DNA from: Halobacillus litoralis | Lineage (GTDB): Bacteria; Bacillota; Bacilli; Bacillales; Halobacillaceae | Assembly (NCBI RefSeq): GCF_009856445.1 | Contig: NZ_WMFA01000002.1 | Span: forward strand, 124,001-188,000 | Direction of reading: 5' to 3' | DNA length: 64,000 bases | Part shown: positions 37,961 through 46,894 of the stretch, piece by piece | How positions within the stretch are numbered: position 1 is the stretch's first letter | How the letters are laid out: the number at the start of each line of letters is the position of its first letter | Notes under the pieces: model-generated | The model's input: only the letters and a program-made list of their open reading frames with translations | What the model was told of the DNA's origin: nothing | Databases searched by the model: none | Translations under genes and position numbers: made by a program

Positions 37961-38698
37961 GATCCGGTCGTCCCGTTCTTCATCGGGGATGAGGGGACAG
38001 GTAGGGCAACATTTGGATTTGTCAGCGTCATGAAGCATATATTTCATGCAGCAGTGCCGTCGGACATAAGTTTCTTTTCCATTCGCCGCCTGATAGAATC
38101 GGAATTTGAAATGAAGAGGGTTCCTGTGGTTTTCCTCGAACAGTTCATGGGTAGTGAACCAGCGGAACACCGTTTCTGTCCATTCGTCTTCCTGGTCTTT
38201 CATAATCGCATATTTTCGTTGATGAAGGTTGTGAGAGACAATGGAACGCATATGTGTCGTTTTGCATTTGGACACTTGAGCAACGGTTTGGAACAATGGC
38301 TGCAGGTGCTGAGTAATGAAAGTGTGTACATATTCTTTTATTTTGTCTTCCGACAAGTCCGCGATTTTGTGAACAGCCGAATCGTCGATCATGTAATTCA
38401 TTACGTTTTTTTCTCTCATTTCAATGCTGATATTTTCCGGGCTTGCATCAATCACTATTCCATGGTTGATCATCGTTTCAAACAACCCCATGGTGAGGAC
38501 GGAATACATTTTTCCAAACAAAAGGCCAGTGATGGCCAGGTTAGGGGCATCCAGCCGACCTTTTTGTATATCAAGCAACTCTTTCATCATTTTTTTATTT
38601 TTTATGAGCTCATCGACTTTGTAATGAGAACGGTCCTTGTACTCAGAACCAACAAAGATGCGATGATCGTTCTGAATTTGTTCAAATACTCGTTTCAT
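37955..38698 (-). CDS. FhuF-like (2Fe-2S) siderophore-iron reductase homologue
   Basis: 247 residues. The C-terminal segment RRHCCMKYMLH...KCCPTCPL has the paired-cysteine plus CxxC layout of the FhuF [2Fe-2S] domain; the rest resembles the IucA/IucC-FhuF-like ferric reductase superfamily. It is divergent from two NIS siderophore synthetase genes, with a Fur-box-like palindrome in the gap, so release of iron from an imported siderophore is the likely job. Exact electron donor and substrate are inferred only. Confidence 0.78.
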   Translation of the reverse strand: MKRVFEQIQNDHRIFVGSEYKDRSHYKVDELIKNKKMMKELLDIQKGRLDAPNLAITGLLFGKMYSVLTMGLFETMINHGIVIDASPENISIEMREKNVMNYMIDDSAVHKIADLSEDKIKEYVHTFITQHLQPLFQTVAQVSKCKTTHMRSIVSHNLHQRKYAIMKDQEDEWTETVFRWFTTHELFEENHRNPLHFKFRFYQAANGKETYVRRHCCMKYMLHDADKSKCCPTCPLIPDEERDDRIK

Positions 38699-38732
38699 AT
38701 CGATGTCTCCCGTTAGTAAGCTTTATTTTTGC

Positions 38733-38747
38733 TGATAACTGTTTTCA
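38733..38747. promoter_or_regulatory. Candidate Fur box
   Basis: TGATAACTGTTTTCA matches the 7-1-7 Fur consensus TGATAATNATTATCA at 11 of 14 defined positions and is nearly a perfect palindrome (TGATAAC against TGAAAAC). It lies between the divergent FhuF-like gene and the NIS synthetases. The match suggests iron-responsive repression of both directions. Confidence 0.6.
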
Positions 38748-38910
38748 ATTATAAAATAAAACCAATCTTACAACAACTTCAATAGCATAATGGACATGGA
38801 CTTAGGAGTAAGCTAAGGTTATGAACGCGAGTAAGTCCGATTATGATTCACTGTTTTAGGGAATAGGAGGATTTACAATACTACATCATTCCTCCACGGA
38901 GGTGAACTTC

Positions 38911-40743
38911 ATGGAAGTCATGAAACTTCTACAAAGAAAATTACCTGGTTACGAAATAACCTTTTTAGAAAAATTGAAAGAAGCGGATACCCTTACTTTA
39001 CATCAGTTGATTCAAGCGGTTTTTCGGGAGCGTGTCGTGCCTCACGAGTGGAAGAACCATGGAAATACTTTAGTTCTTTCCGTTAACGATGGAGAACTTC
39101 ACGTACCTGTTTCCAATCTTTACATATTTCAACACATTGATATTGATGGAGACCTCCAGTTTGTGAATCGAGAGGGAAATCAAGCCTTGGTCGATAAGTC
39201 CGAAACTTGCTTAGAACTGCTTTTCCCGGGAAATGATCGATCTGATTTTTATAGAGAAATTCTCAACAGTGTGACGAACCTGGCGCTGGCTTTTACAGTT
39301 GCGGAGCATAGAAGAAAACAAATCGAAAACCTGGCAGAAGATGCACTTTCTTATGCAGCTTCTCAAAAGAGCCCGCTGACTTTTTTCGAGCAGTGGGTCA
39401 TCCAGGGGCATACCATTCACCCATGCAGCCGAACAAGAATGGGCCTGACACCTGAGGATGTCACCCGGTATGCTCCGGAATGGGAAGGCAAACCGAACGT
39501 GCTGCCCCTGCTCGTTCATAAAGACCGTTATCACATGACATCAAAAAATGGTGAGAGCACAAAGTCCATCCTTTTGGAGGAATACCCACCGTTGAAAAAA
39601 GCTTTTCAAAACGTTTGTGAAACTCATGATTTAGTGGCTGATGATTATGAAATTATTCCGATTCACCCATGGCAGTGGGAACATACCATCACAACCTATT
39701 ATAAGGAAGATATAGAAGGAAAATTACTTCTTCTGCTTAATGAAGTCACGCTTCCGACATCCGCGCTGATTTCATTCCGGTCGCTTGCACCTCTCAATGA
39801 TCGCGCTAAGCATCACATTAAGACAGCGGTCAATGTCCAGATGACAAGCGCGGTCCGGACTGTTTCAGCGGCATCAACAAAGAATGGACCGACACTATCC
39901 CGACTCTTGCAAACCATCTTCGATCGTGATGAGGGGTTGTCACGTTCTCTCTCTGTCATGGGGGAGGATGTCGGTATTCACTATAAGCCCGCCCGGGAAG
40001 AAGACAGGGATTTCCTTCAAAAAAATGCGGCGGCAATTTTGCGAGAAAACCCGGAGAAAGGTATGGGGCGGGATGAAGTAGCGCTGCCAGCCGCATCTTT
40101 ACTGGCGCCTTCTCCATTTTCAGGCAAGCTGATTGTTGAAGAAGCGGCGGGTGCCTATTCTTCCCCTGATGCGTTCATCTATGATTATGCGAAGACAGTA
40201 CTGCCGGGTGTGCTTCAGTTAATTACAAAATATGGCATCAGCATGGAGGCCCACCTGCAGAACTGTGTCGTCATTTTTGAAAAAGGAACACCCAAAAAGG
40301 CGGTACTTCGTGATTACGGAGGCATCCGTATCATGAACGAACGCTTAGAGCAGTACTTTGATCAACAACCGATCGATCCAAGCACGAATTTACTGACAAA
40401 AGATCGGTCTGAGTTATTGGATGTTTTCTCGCATGCGCTTTTCCATAATCATTTAGGAGAGATCATCGTCGCACTTGCCAGACGAACTTCTGTAAAGGAA
40501 GAAAAAATGTGGAGGAAAGTCGAGCAGGTCATCCACGAAACTTATGAACAAATGAAAGAGGATGAACAAATTCATGCGGAAGCTCTGCTTGATAAAGAGG
40601 AAATTCTTACGAAACCGACGAAAATGAAGGCCTTGGTGAAAATGCGTTTGTCAGACCAATATACTGACAATCTATATGTGGAAATCCCTCATCCTTTTGC
40701 CAGGCGAAAAGAGGTGACACAGAGTGATTCTGCCCTTAACTGA
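38911..40743 (+). CDS. IucA/IucC family NIS siderophore synthetase 1
   Basis: 610-residue ATP-dependent synthetase that joins a carboxylate (usually citrate) to an amine in non-ribosomal siderophore assembly. Family motifs: GHTIHPCSRTRMG, IPIHPWQWEHT, NVQMTSAVRTVS, MEAHLQNCVVIF followed by LRDYGGIR, and HALFHNHLGEII. The ATG at 38911 has CGGAGGTGA 6 bases upstream; GTG 38902 is too close to that site. Overlaps the second synthetase by 20 bases. Product not predictable from this alone. Confidence 0.9.
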   Translation: MEVMKLLQRKLPGYEITFLEKLKEADTLTLHQLIQAVFRERVVPHEWKNHGNTLVLSVNDGELHVPVSNLYIFQHIDIDGDLQFVNREGNQALVDKSETCLELLFPGNDRSDFYREILNSVTNLALAFTVAEHRRKQIENLAEDALSYAASQKSPLTFFEQWVIQGHTIHPCSRTRMGLTPEDVTRYAPEWEGKPNVLPLLVHKDRYHMTSKNGESTKSILLEEYPPLKKAFQNVCETHDLVADDYEIIPIHPWQWEHTITTYYKEDIEGKLLLLLNEVTLPTSALISFRSLAPLNDRAKHHIKTAVNVQMTSAVRTVSAASTKNGPTLSRLLQTIFDRDEGLSRSLSVMGEDVGIHYKPAREEDRDFLQKNAAAILRENPEKGMGRDEVALPAASLLAPSPFSGKLIVEEAAGAYSSPDAFIYDYAKTVLPGVLQLITKYGISMEAHLQNCVVIFEKGTPKKAVLRDYGGIRIMNERLEQYFDQQPIDPSTNLLTKDRSELLDVFSHALFHNHLGEIIVALARRTSVKEEKMWRKVEQVIHETYEQMKEDEQIHAEALLDKEEILTKPTKMKALVKMRLSDQYTDNLYVEIPHPFARRKEVTQSDSALN

Positions 40744-42649
40744 GCGTATGAAAGACCTTGGCCTGCATAAAGAAGAGGACAAGGTTTATCAATTCTTAAA
40801 GAGTGCGCATCCTGCTCATGCCGAGCGTTTCTGGGGGTGCCGGGACGAAGCAAGAAAAAGCCTCCTGTTAAAGCTCGCGAATTCCATTATTCGTGAGAAC
40901 ATTGATGAGGTTTATTCGGATGCTGTTATGTCGGATGAGAAAGGTTCCTCTTTGTCTAGAAAAATGAATGAAGGTGGAGATGCTAAGCGGGATAAAGAGC
41001 AACCCCATTTGATGGTGGAAAAACAGGGGAATAAAATCTTGTTCCCTGTTTTGAATCGATCGGCATTCCGCTTTGTCGAAGTGGATGTGCCTTTGCTTAT
41101 GGAGGCCAAGCGGGTTCGTCCTGTATCTTCTGCTACAGAGCTTTTGTTTCTATTGTTTAACAAAAAAGATTACTCCAATCTTGAAACCTTTGTCGAGGAG
41201 TTAAATAATGGCACCGCAAATCTTGCGCTGGCCCTCACTTTTTATGAGGAATGGAAACAGACGGTCCGAAGGGAAGCGGTGAGCCTTGATGTGGGAACGT
41301 CCATTGAATACGTGTTGGAAAAAGGGGAAGAAGCCCATCTGTTTTTCGAGCAGCTCGTTGTTGAAGGGCACCATCTTCATCCTGGGGCTAAGACGAAACT
41401 TGGGTTGACTTATGAAGATACTTTTCGTTATTCCCCGGAGTTTCATCAGACGTTTCCTATCCGTATGGCTGCCGTGAAAAAACCATTGGTGTTGAGTACA
41501 GGTACATCGTTCGAAGCCAGTTTTCCTGAAGCATCTGAAGAAGGGAAAAAGGAGCTAAAGGATCGTGGATACGTGGAGGATTTATACACGATTTTACCTG
41601 TTCATCCCTGGCAGTTCGAACATGCCATCCCTGATATTTATCAAAAGGAAATTAAAGAAGGAGAAGTGGTCCTGTTATCTTCAAAGCCGATGAATGCAGA
41701 GGCGACTTCATCGTTCCGGACGGTGGCTCCCAGAAAGAATGAAGCACCAGTATTGAAGCTTGCGGTAAACAGCCAGATGACATCTACCGTCCGTTCGATC
41801 TCGACTCAGACAGCGATGAATTCCACTGTATTTTCAAAAATGATTCAGGAAATCAAAGATAGGGAACCTCTCTTGGGTTCTTTTGTCCCCTTAAATGAAT
41901 GGGGCGGGGCGGCTTTCCGATCTGAGGAGCAGTTGAAAAGCCGTAATTTGACGACGTTAATCCGTGAATCTCTTCATCCACACCTGGAAGATGGGGAAGT
42001 AGCGGTTGCAGGGATGAGCTTGTATGCGCAATCTCCAGTTAGTGGCCTGACGATTCTTCATGAGCTTGTCAAGGAATTTCAGAAGAAGCATCACCTTAGT
42101 CGGAACGAAGCGTCCAAGGAGTTTTTCTGTCATTATATTCAAAAGGTCCTCCCCGGCTATATGACAATGATGGTGAAGTATGGCGTTGCGTTGGAAGGGC
42201 ATCTGCAGAACAGTGTTCCTGTGTTCAGGAATGGTCGTTTAACCCGCTTTTTTTTCCGGGACTGGGGAGGAACGAGAGTTTATCCGGAACGTCTTCGGAA
42301 ACAAGGGATTCGTCCGAAGTTTGCCGCTGATTCAGTGAGTGTGACGAACGATCGTTCTTCGATGCATAATAAGTTGTATTACACCGTATTTCAAAACCAT
42401 TTGGGAGAAATCATCCGTCAGCTCGTTCGATATTCAGGATTAGCGGAAGAAACCTTTTGGTTAGAAGTGAAAAGAGTGGTAAAGGAAGAGTTGGATCGGC
42501 TGTCCCGAGTGAAGGATCTGGCCACCCAAGTGGCCGAAGATCGAACCTTTTTATTCCAGCCGACGGTCATGCATAAGTCATTGACTCAAATGAGGTTGAG
42601 CAATAGTAAAGGGGATGCTTACACGGAAGTGCCGAATCCTTTAGCTTAA
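40724..42649 (+). CDS. IucA/IucC family NIS siderophore synthetase 2
   Basis: 641 residues (from GTG 40724; ATG 40748 is an alternative). Same fold as its neighbour: GHHLHPGAKTKLGL, ILPVHPWQFEH, LAVNSQMTSTVRSIS, ALEGHLQNSVPVF, FFRDWGGTRVYPERL and NHLGEIIRQL. The two paralogues are clearly diverged, consistent with successive amide-forming steps on opposite ends of a carboxylate core. Translationally coupled by overlap. Confidence 0.9.
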   Translation: MILPLTERMKDLGLHKEEDKVYQFLKSAHPAHAERFWGCRDEARKSLLLKLANSIIRENIDEVYSDAVMSDEKGSSLSRKMNEGGDAKRDKEQPHLMVEKQGNKILFPVLNRSAFRFVEVDVPLLMEAKRVRPVSSATELLFLLFNKKDYSNLETFVEELNNGTANLALALTFYEEWKQTVRREAVSLDVGTSIEYVLEKGEEAHLFFEQLVVEGHHLHPGAKTKLGLTYEDTFRYSPEFHQTFPIRMAAVKKPLVLSTGTSFEASFPEASEEGKKELKDRGYVEDLYTILPVHPWQFEHAIPDIYQKEIKEGEVVLLSSKPMNAEATSSFRTVAPRKNEAPVLKLAVNSQMTSTVRSISTQTAMNSTVFSKMIQEIKDREPLLGSFVPLNEWGGAAFRSEEQLKSRNLTTLIRESLHPHLEDGEVAVAGMSLYAQSPVSGLTILHELVKEFQKKHHLSRNEASKEFFCHYIQKVLPGYMTMMVKYGVALEGHLQNSVPVFRNGRLTRFFFRDWGGTRVYPERLRKQGIRPKFAADSVSVTNDRSSMHNKLYYTVFQNHLGEIIRQLVRYSGLAEETFWLEVKRVVKEELDRLSRVKDLATQVAEDRTFLFQPTVMHKSLTQMRLSNSKGDAYTEVPNPLA

Positions 42650-42671
42650 AAGGAAATGTGAGGATGCAGTG

Positions 42672-43850
42672 ATGAGAATTGAACAATATATAGAAAATAA
42701 AAAGCGTAAACAAGACGGCCCCGTATGTGCCTATGTTTATGATTTAGGTCAGTTACGGAAGCATGTGGAAACATTGAAAAACAGTCTTCCGGGTTTTTGC
42801 CGGCTTTTTTATGCAGTAAAAGCGAATCCGGATCCGCGTATTCTCGGAACTCTCGCTACGATGGTCGACGGATTTGAAGTCGCTTCAGGAGGCGAGCTGC
42901 AGAAGGTGCCCCATCAAAAACCTATGCTCTTCGGCGCTCCCGCAAAAAAACAGGAGGAGATAGAGGAAGCGATTGATGCAGGAGTGGAAGCCATTAACGT
43001 TGAAAGTTTCCATGATTTGAACCGTATCGAATGGTTATCCAACCAAAAAGGTGTCATCACTCCGATACTGATTCGTGTCAATTTGAGTCGTGATGTTCCG
43101 GAAAGTCATCATATGATGTCCGGCGTCCCGACTCAATTTGGTGTGGATGAACGTGAGGTGCCGCTGATCATTCAAAAAGCGCTGGAGATGAATCATGTGA
43201 GTATTGACGGGTTCCATTTCCATGCCATGTCCAACAATCTGAAAGCTCAGGCCCATGTGCAATTTGTTTCTATGTGCTTGGAAAAAGCGAAGAGTTGGAG
43301 GACACGTTTTGGATTGAGCATCCGTACGGTCGATATTGGTGGAGGCATCGGCATCAATTATTGGAACCCGGAAGAACCTTTTGATTGGGACACGTTCGCC
43401 ACAGGACTTCATAAATTGGAACCCCGAATGGACGGGCTTGCTTTGGTGCTGGAACTTGGGAGATTCATGACGTCTGCGGCTGGTTCGTACGTAACCGAAG
43501 TCATCGATGTAAAAGCGAACCATGATCAGCATTTTGCCCTCATTCGTGGGGGATCGCATCATCTCCGGCTGCCTGCTGCCTGGAAAATGAATCACCCCTT
43601 CCGCATTCATCCGGTTGAAGAATGGGAGGCTCCTTATGAAAGACCGGGGGTGAAAGAGGCAGAAGTGACGATTGCCGGAGAGCTATGTACGCCTAATGAT
43701 GTTCTAGTGAGAAGGGAACATGTGGAGGAACTAAGAGCAGGAGATGTTGTGATTTTTGATTATGCTGGTGCGTATGCGTGGACGATTTCGCATCATGAAT
43801 TTTTAAGTCATCCCACACCGGAATTTATCTATTTGGATGAAAAGAAATAG
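42672..43850 (+). CDS. Type III PLP-dependent decarboxylase (LysA/SbnH-like)
   Basis: 392 residues of the alanine-racemase-fold decarboxylase group. The PLP lysine is in FYAVKANPDP, followed by FEVASGGEL, FHFHAMSNNLKAQ, VDIGGGIGINY, LELGRFMTSAAGSYV and GELCTPNDV. In staphyloferrin B synthesis the homologue SbnH decarboxylates a citryl-diamino-acid intermediate, so this gene directly behind two NIS synthetases probably makes the diamine or trims an intermediate. The start at ATG 42672 has GAGG 9 bases upstream. Confidence 0.85.
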   Translation: MRIEQYIENKKRKQDGPVCAYVYDLGQLRKHVETLKNSLPGFCRLFYAVKANPDPRILGTLATMVDGFEVASGGELQKVPHQKPMLFGAPAKKQEEIEEAIDAGVEAINVESFHDLNRIEWLSNQKGVITPILIRVNLSRDVPESHHMMSGVPTQFGVDEREVPLIIQKALEMNHVSIDGFHFHAMSNNLKAQAHVQFVSMCLEKAKSWRTRFGLSIRTVDIGGGIGINYWNPEEPFDWDTFATGLHKLEPRMDGLALVLELGRFMTSAAGSYVTEVIDVKANHDQHFALIRGGSHHLRLPAAWKMNHPFRIHPVEEWEAPYERPGVKEAEVTIAGELCTPNDVLVRREHVEELRAGDVVIFDYAGAYAWTISHHEFLSHPTPEFIYLDEKK

Positions 43851-43875
43851 CCGTCACATTTCGTGGCGGTTTTTT
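43851..43875 (+). terminator. Terminator of the siderophore genes
   Basis: CCGTCAC pairs with GTGGCGG (one G-T pair), 5-base loop, six T, just after the stop. Confidence 0.8.
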
Positions 43876-44000
43876 GATTTTCAAAAAAAGAATGGGAGAG
43901 CGCTTGCCGCAATCGGCTCTATGGAATGCTTATGGAAAGTTAATTCTATCAGGAAATGGTAAGATATAAATAGAATCTAGTCGAAGGGAGGGGGAGAAGG

Positions 44001-44654
44001 ATGAATAAGAAGAGTCATAGAAACACAGGACGCTCGTGGGGAGCCTTTCTTCTCCCTCTCTTTCTGCTCGGACTCGTATTTTTCACAATGAAAAGTCAGC
44101 TTGGAGATGGAATCATGAGCAGCTGGACGACGGAAGAGGCAAAGGAACCGGATCTGCCACAGCAGGTGCTGCAGTATGAAGATGAAATGGCAACATATGC
44201 GGAACAGGAAGGCATCAGGGAATACAAGGATATCCTGTTGGCTTTGATGACGCAGGAGTCTGGTGGACGGGGGGACGACCCGATGCAGGCATCTGAATCT
44301 CATTGTGGGGAAGTAGGCTGTATTGAAGATCCTGAAACGTCCATCGAGCAGGGAGTGGCCTATTTCGCAAAAACATTGGAACGCGCTGACGGAGATGTGA
44401 AACTTGCTCTGCAGTCGTACAATTTTGGTGCAGGGTTCATTGATTTTGTAAAAAAGAATGGTGGCGAATATACGCAGGAACTGGTCATTGAATTTTCATC
44501 TAAGAAATATGAGGAATTAAAACATACAGGCAAATACAGCTGCATCCGAGAGGAAGCGGAACAATACGACGCCTGTTATGGAGATATTTATTACGTAGAT
44601 GCTGTGCTTGACCACTATGAAGAAGATGGCGACCTGCTTGCGACCTCTTCCTGA
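44001..44654 (+). CDS. Lysozyme-like (CwlT/YocA type) cell-wall hydrolase
   Basis: 217 residues with one N-terminal membrane anchor (GAFLLPLFLLGLVFF, residues about 14-30). The extracellular domain resembles the muramidase part of CwlT: ILLALMTQESGGRGDDPMQASES (catalytic Glu in TQESGG), IEQGVAYFAKTLERADGDVKLALQSYNFG. Probably cuts or remodels peptidoglycan. GGGAGGGGGAG precedes the ATG. No linked conjugation genes, so not evidently part of a mobile element. Confidence 0.83.
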   Translation: MNKKSHRNTGRSWGAFLLPLFLLGLVFFTMKSQLGDGIMSSWTTEEAKEPDLPQQVLQYEDEMATYAEQEGIREYKDILLALMTQESGGRGDDPMQASESHCGEVGCIEDPETSIEQGVAYFAKTLERADGDVKLALQSYNFGAGFIDFVKKNGGEYTQELVIEFSSKKYEELKHTGKYSCIREEAEQYDACYGDIYYVDAVLDHYEEDGDLLATSS

Positions 44655-44661
44655 TTCCGTA

Positions 44662-44704
44662 AAAAAACGCCTTGAACCTTTGATAGGTTCGAGGCGCTTT
44701 TTTA
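44662..44704. terminator. Bidirectional terminator
   Basis: A long stem (AAAAAACGCCTTGAACCT with AGGTTCGAGGCGCTTTTT, two imperfections) with a TTGAT-type loop between convergent genes. Confidence 0.88.
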
Positions 44705-45115
44705 TTCGATATGATTCAGTTCTTCATTCAATTTCCTGGATTCGGACCTGAAATATAGATAGAATCCAATCCAGATTAAGAGATAGATGATCAAGAACGC
44801 AAGGATGGAGATCATAGCTGTGGTCATTTGAAATGAAATCCATCCGATGCCGAAGCTGATGATGAAATAAAGCAGAGAGACCGTGATGAAATGTAAGAGC
44901 GTTTGCTGCCACAGTTTGAGCGTTGTGATTTCAAAATATAAAGGCGTGACGGAGAAGAACCAGCCGCAGAACATGCTCCCGAGCGAGTTTCGAATGAACC
45001 CTTCTGCAGCGAGTGTTTCCACATCCCCGAACCAAATGACAGCATAAGTCATCATAATCGCAAGAAATGCCCCGAAGAAGATGCCGATCATGCTTCTAAA
45101 TAAAAACGTTCTCAT
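44702..45115 (-). CDS. DUF3021 family membrane protein
   Basis: 137 residues with four membrane segments (about 5-25, 42-62, 72-92, 100-122). Such proteins are found in tandem with LytTR regulators, and this gene overlaps the LytTR gene by 4 bases. Probably modulates the regulator or its stimulus at the membrane; mechanism unknown. Confidence 0.82.
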   Translation of the reverse strand: MRTFLFRSMIGIFFGAFLAIMMTYAVIWFGDVETLAAEGFIRNSLGSMFCGWFFSVTPLYFEITTLKLWQQTLLHFITVSLLYFIISFGIGWISFQMTTAMISILAFLIIYLLIWIGFYLYFRSESRKLNEELNHIE

Positions 45116-45570
45116 TTTTCTTTCCTCCTGTTCATTTTTAAGATGTTTTTGATTTCTTTTACATAATGCCTGGATGCAAATTCTTTGTTGCCTGACTGAA
45201 AATGAACGACCAGTGTTCCGTGAAAGGAAGGCTCAAAATGACTGATTTTATATAGGTTGGCAATGGTTGATTTCGATAGGCGGATAAACTGGTCGGATGG
45301 TAGAGATTCGTGCAGCTCATAAAGCTTTTCTCTTATTCTGTACTTTCCTTTTGTGTGAGAGGCGTAGACGGTTTCTTTTTCTGTGTAGAAATACTCAACG
45401 TCCCGCGGTTTAAGAAGGTGCTGCCGGTCTTCTTTATAACCAATTACTAAATCATGTTTTTCTTCCTCCAAAACATCGAGTATTTTTCTAACGGATGGAT
45501 CCACTTTTTTACACTCTACGGTCACTTTTGTTTCTTCGTACGTGTCATTGATATCTACGATTAATTTCAT
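45112..45570 (-). CDS. LytTR-type DNA-binding regulator
   Basis: 152 residues. The N-terminal part (about 1-50) is not a receiver domain. The C-terminal LytTR domain has YFYTEKETVYASHTKGKYRI, LYELHESLPSDQFIRLSKSTIANL and SRHYVKEIKNIL. It is likely an autoregulated transcription factor acting with the adjacent DUF3021 protein. Confidence 0.87.
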   Translation of the reverse strand: MKLIVDINDTYEETKVTVECKKVDPSVRKILDVLEEEKHDLVIGYKEDRQHLLKPRDVEYFYTEKETVYASHTKGKYRIREKLYELHESLPSDQFIRLSKSTIANLYKISHFEPSFHGTLVVHFQSGNKEFASRHYVKEIKNILKMNRRKEK

Positions 45571-45775
45571 TAACCCTTTAACCTCCCGTCTGTCTTTCTA
45601 TTGATAGTATAGATGTGCATGTGATTTCTGTCATGAAAAGAAAGGTATGTGGCAGAAGGGGGAAGGTGAGTGGTGTGATCGGCGGAGTCACCTGTGATGG
45701 AAAATTGTACAAGTATAGATGAATTCCGTAGAATGGTCTTAAGATGAGTTTAAGTATAAAAGGGAGTTTTGCGCC

Positions 45776-46663
45776 GTGAAAAAAGTAATTCTAGCTGGAG
45801 GAACTGGTTTTATAGGAGAGTATTTTCAAAAAAGATTCGAGGATCTCGGCTATGAAGTCCATGTCATCTCGAGAGGCAATGGGAACATTCAATGGCAGGA
45901 TCAAAAAGGGATTGTAGAGGCACTTGAAGGGGCAGACCTGCTTATAAACCTTGCCGGAAAATCCGTCAATTGCCGATATAACACAAATAATAAAAATGAA
46001 ATTATGATTTCCAGAGTGGTGACGACGAATATCCTTGGGGAAGCTGTCCAGAAATGTTCTGTTCCCCCGGAAGTTTGGCTGAACTCAAGTACGGCCACCA
46101 TTTATCGGCATGCGGATGACAAACCGATGACGGAGGAAGATGGAGAGATCGGAACCGGCTTTTCGGTGAATGTGGCTACGAATTGGGAAGACAACTTCTT
46201 CGCCTTACCCACACCCGGAACGAGAAAAGTAGCCCTTCGAACAGCCATTGTCTTAGGAAAGCATGGAGGAGTGATGACCCCATACGAAAATTTAGTGAAG
46301 TTCGGACTTGGCGGGCCCCAAGGTTCCGGAAAGCAAATGTTTAGCTGGATTCATGTGGAAGACCTGCATCGGGTGTGTTTGTTTATAGAAGATAACAAAC
46401 AGTTAGAGGGTGTATTCAATTGCGCCGCACCAAACCCTGTCTCCAATGAAGAACTCATGCGTCTGCTCCGTGAAAGGTCGAACCGGTCTTTCGGTTTACC
46501 AGCACCTAAATGGATGCTCGAGATAGGTTCAGCCCTTATTCGGACAGAATCGGAGCTCGTATTGAAGAGCAGATGGGTGATACCTGCAAGATTAGAGGAA
46601 TCAGGTTTCACGTTCCAATATCCAACTCTTGAATCTACGTTGGAAGAAATCTTAAGGAAATAA
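45776..46663 (+). CDS. TIGR01777-type NAD-dependent epimerase/dehydratase
   Basis: 295-residue short-chain dehydrogenase-like protein of the YfhF/YfcH group. The nucleotide loop is LAGGTGFIGEYFQKRF, followed by LINLAGKSVNCRY and the WLNSSTATIY catalytic-region motif, FSWIHVEDLHRV and the C-terminal VLKSRWVIPARLEESGF. Function of the group is not settled. Starts with GTG, preceded by AGGGAG. Confidence 0.88.
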   Translation: MKKVILAGGTGFIGEYFQKRFEDLGYEVHVISRGNGNIQWQDQKGIVEALEGADLLINLAGKSVNCRYNTNNKNEIMISRVVTTNILGEAVQKCSVPPEVWLNSSTATIYRHADDKPMTEEDGEIGTGFSVNVATNWEDNFFALPTPGTRKVALRTAIVLGKHGGVMTPYENLVKFGLGGPQGSGKQMFSWIHVEDLHRVCLFIEDNKQLEGVFNCAAPNPVSNEELMRLLRERSNRSFGLPAPKWMLEIGSALIRTESELVLKSRWVIPARLEESGFTFQYPTLESTLEEILRK

Positions 46664-46750
46664 ACGATCAAAAGTCCTGGGAGAATATTTTAAATATGTT
46701 ACAATGGAGTTACATAAAATGGAAGTATAGCTTATGGATATATGTGCCGA

Positions 46751-46794
46751 AAGAAGGCAGTGGTTGCTCTGTAATGAGCAGCCTTCTTTTTTTT
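46751..46794 (+). terminator. Terminator or leader hairpin between epimerase and large membrane protein
   Basis: GAAGGC...GCCTTC closing stem encloses TTGCTC/GAGCAG and ends in eight T. It lies about 90 bases after the epimerase stop and 100 bases before the next start, so it may terminate the first transcript or attenuate the second. Confidence 0.7.
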
Positions 46795-46853
46795 GATTGG
46801 CTTCTTTTATGGAAGTGAGTTTAATGGAAAATGTTGCAAGAAATATTTTTTAG

Positions 46854-46867
46854 GTGTAAAATTACAC
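46854..46867. promoter_or_regulatory. Palindrome in front of large membrane protein gene
   Basis: GTGTAA-AA-TTACAC, perfect 6-bp arms, 28 bases before the ATG of the next gene. Operator-like; no regulator identified. Confidence 0.4.
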
Positions 46868-46894
46868 AAAAGGAGTAGTTGGGAGGGGAAAGAA

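Noticed and set aside
37943-38716. 257-residue plus-strand frame opposite the FhuF-like gene
   Set aside because: Shadow frame; the minus strand has the cysteine motif, ribosome site and terminator.
40724-40748. ATG 40748 as start of the second NIS synthetase
   Set aside because: GTG 40724 has the better GAGGTG spacing and overlaps the first synthetase as coupled genes do; kept only as an alternative.
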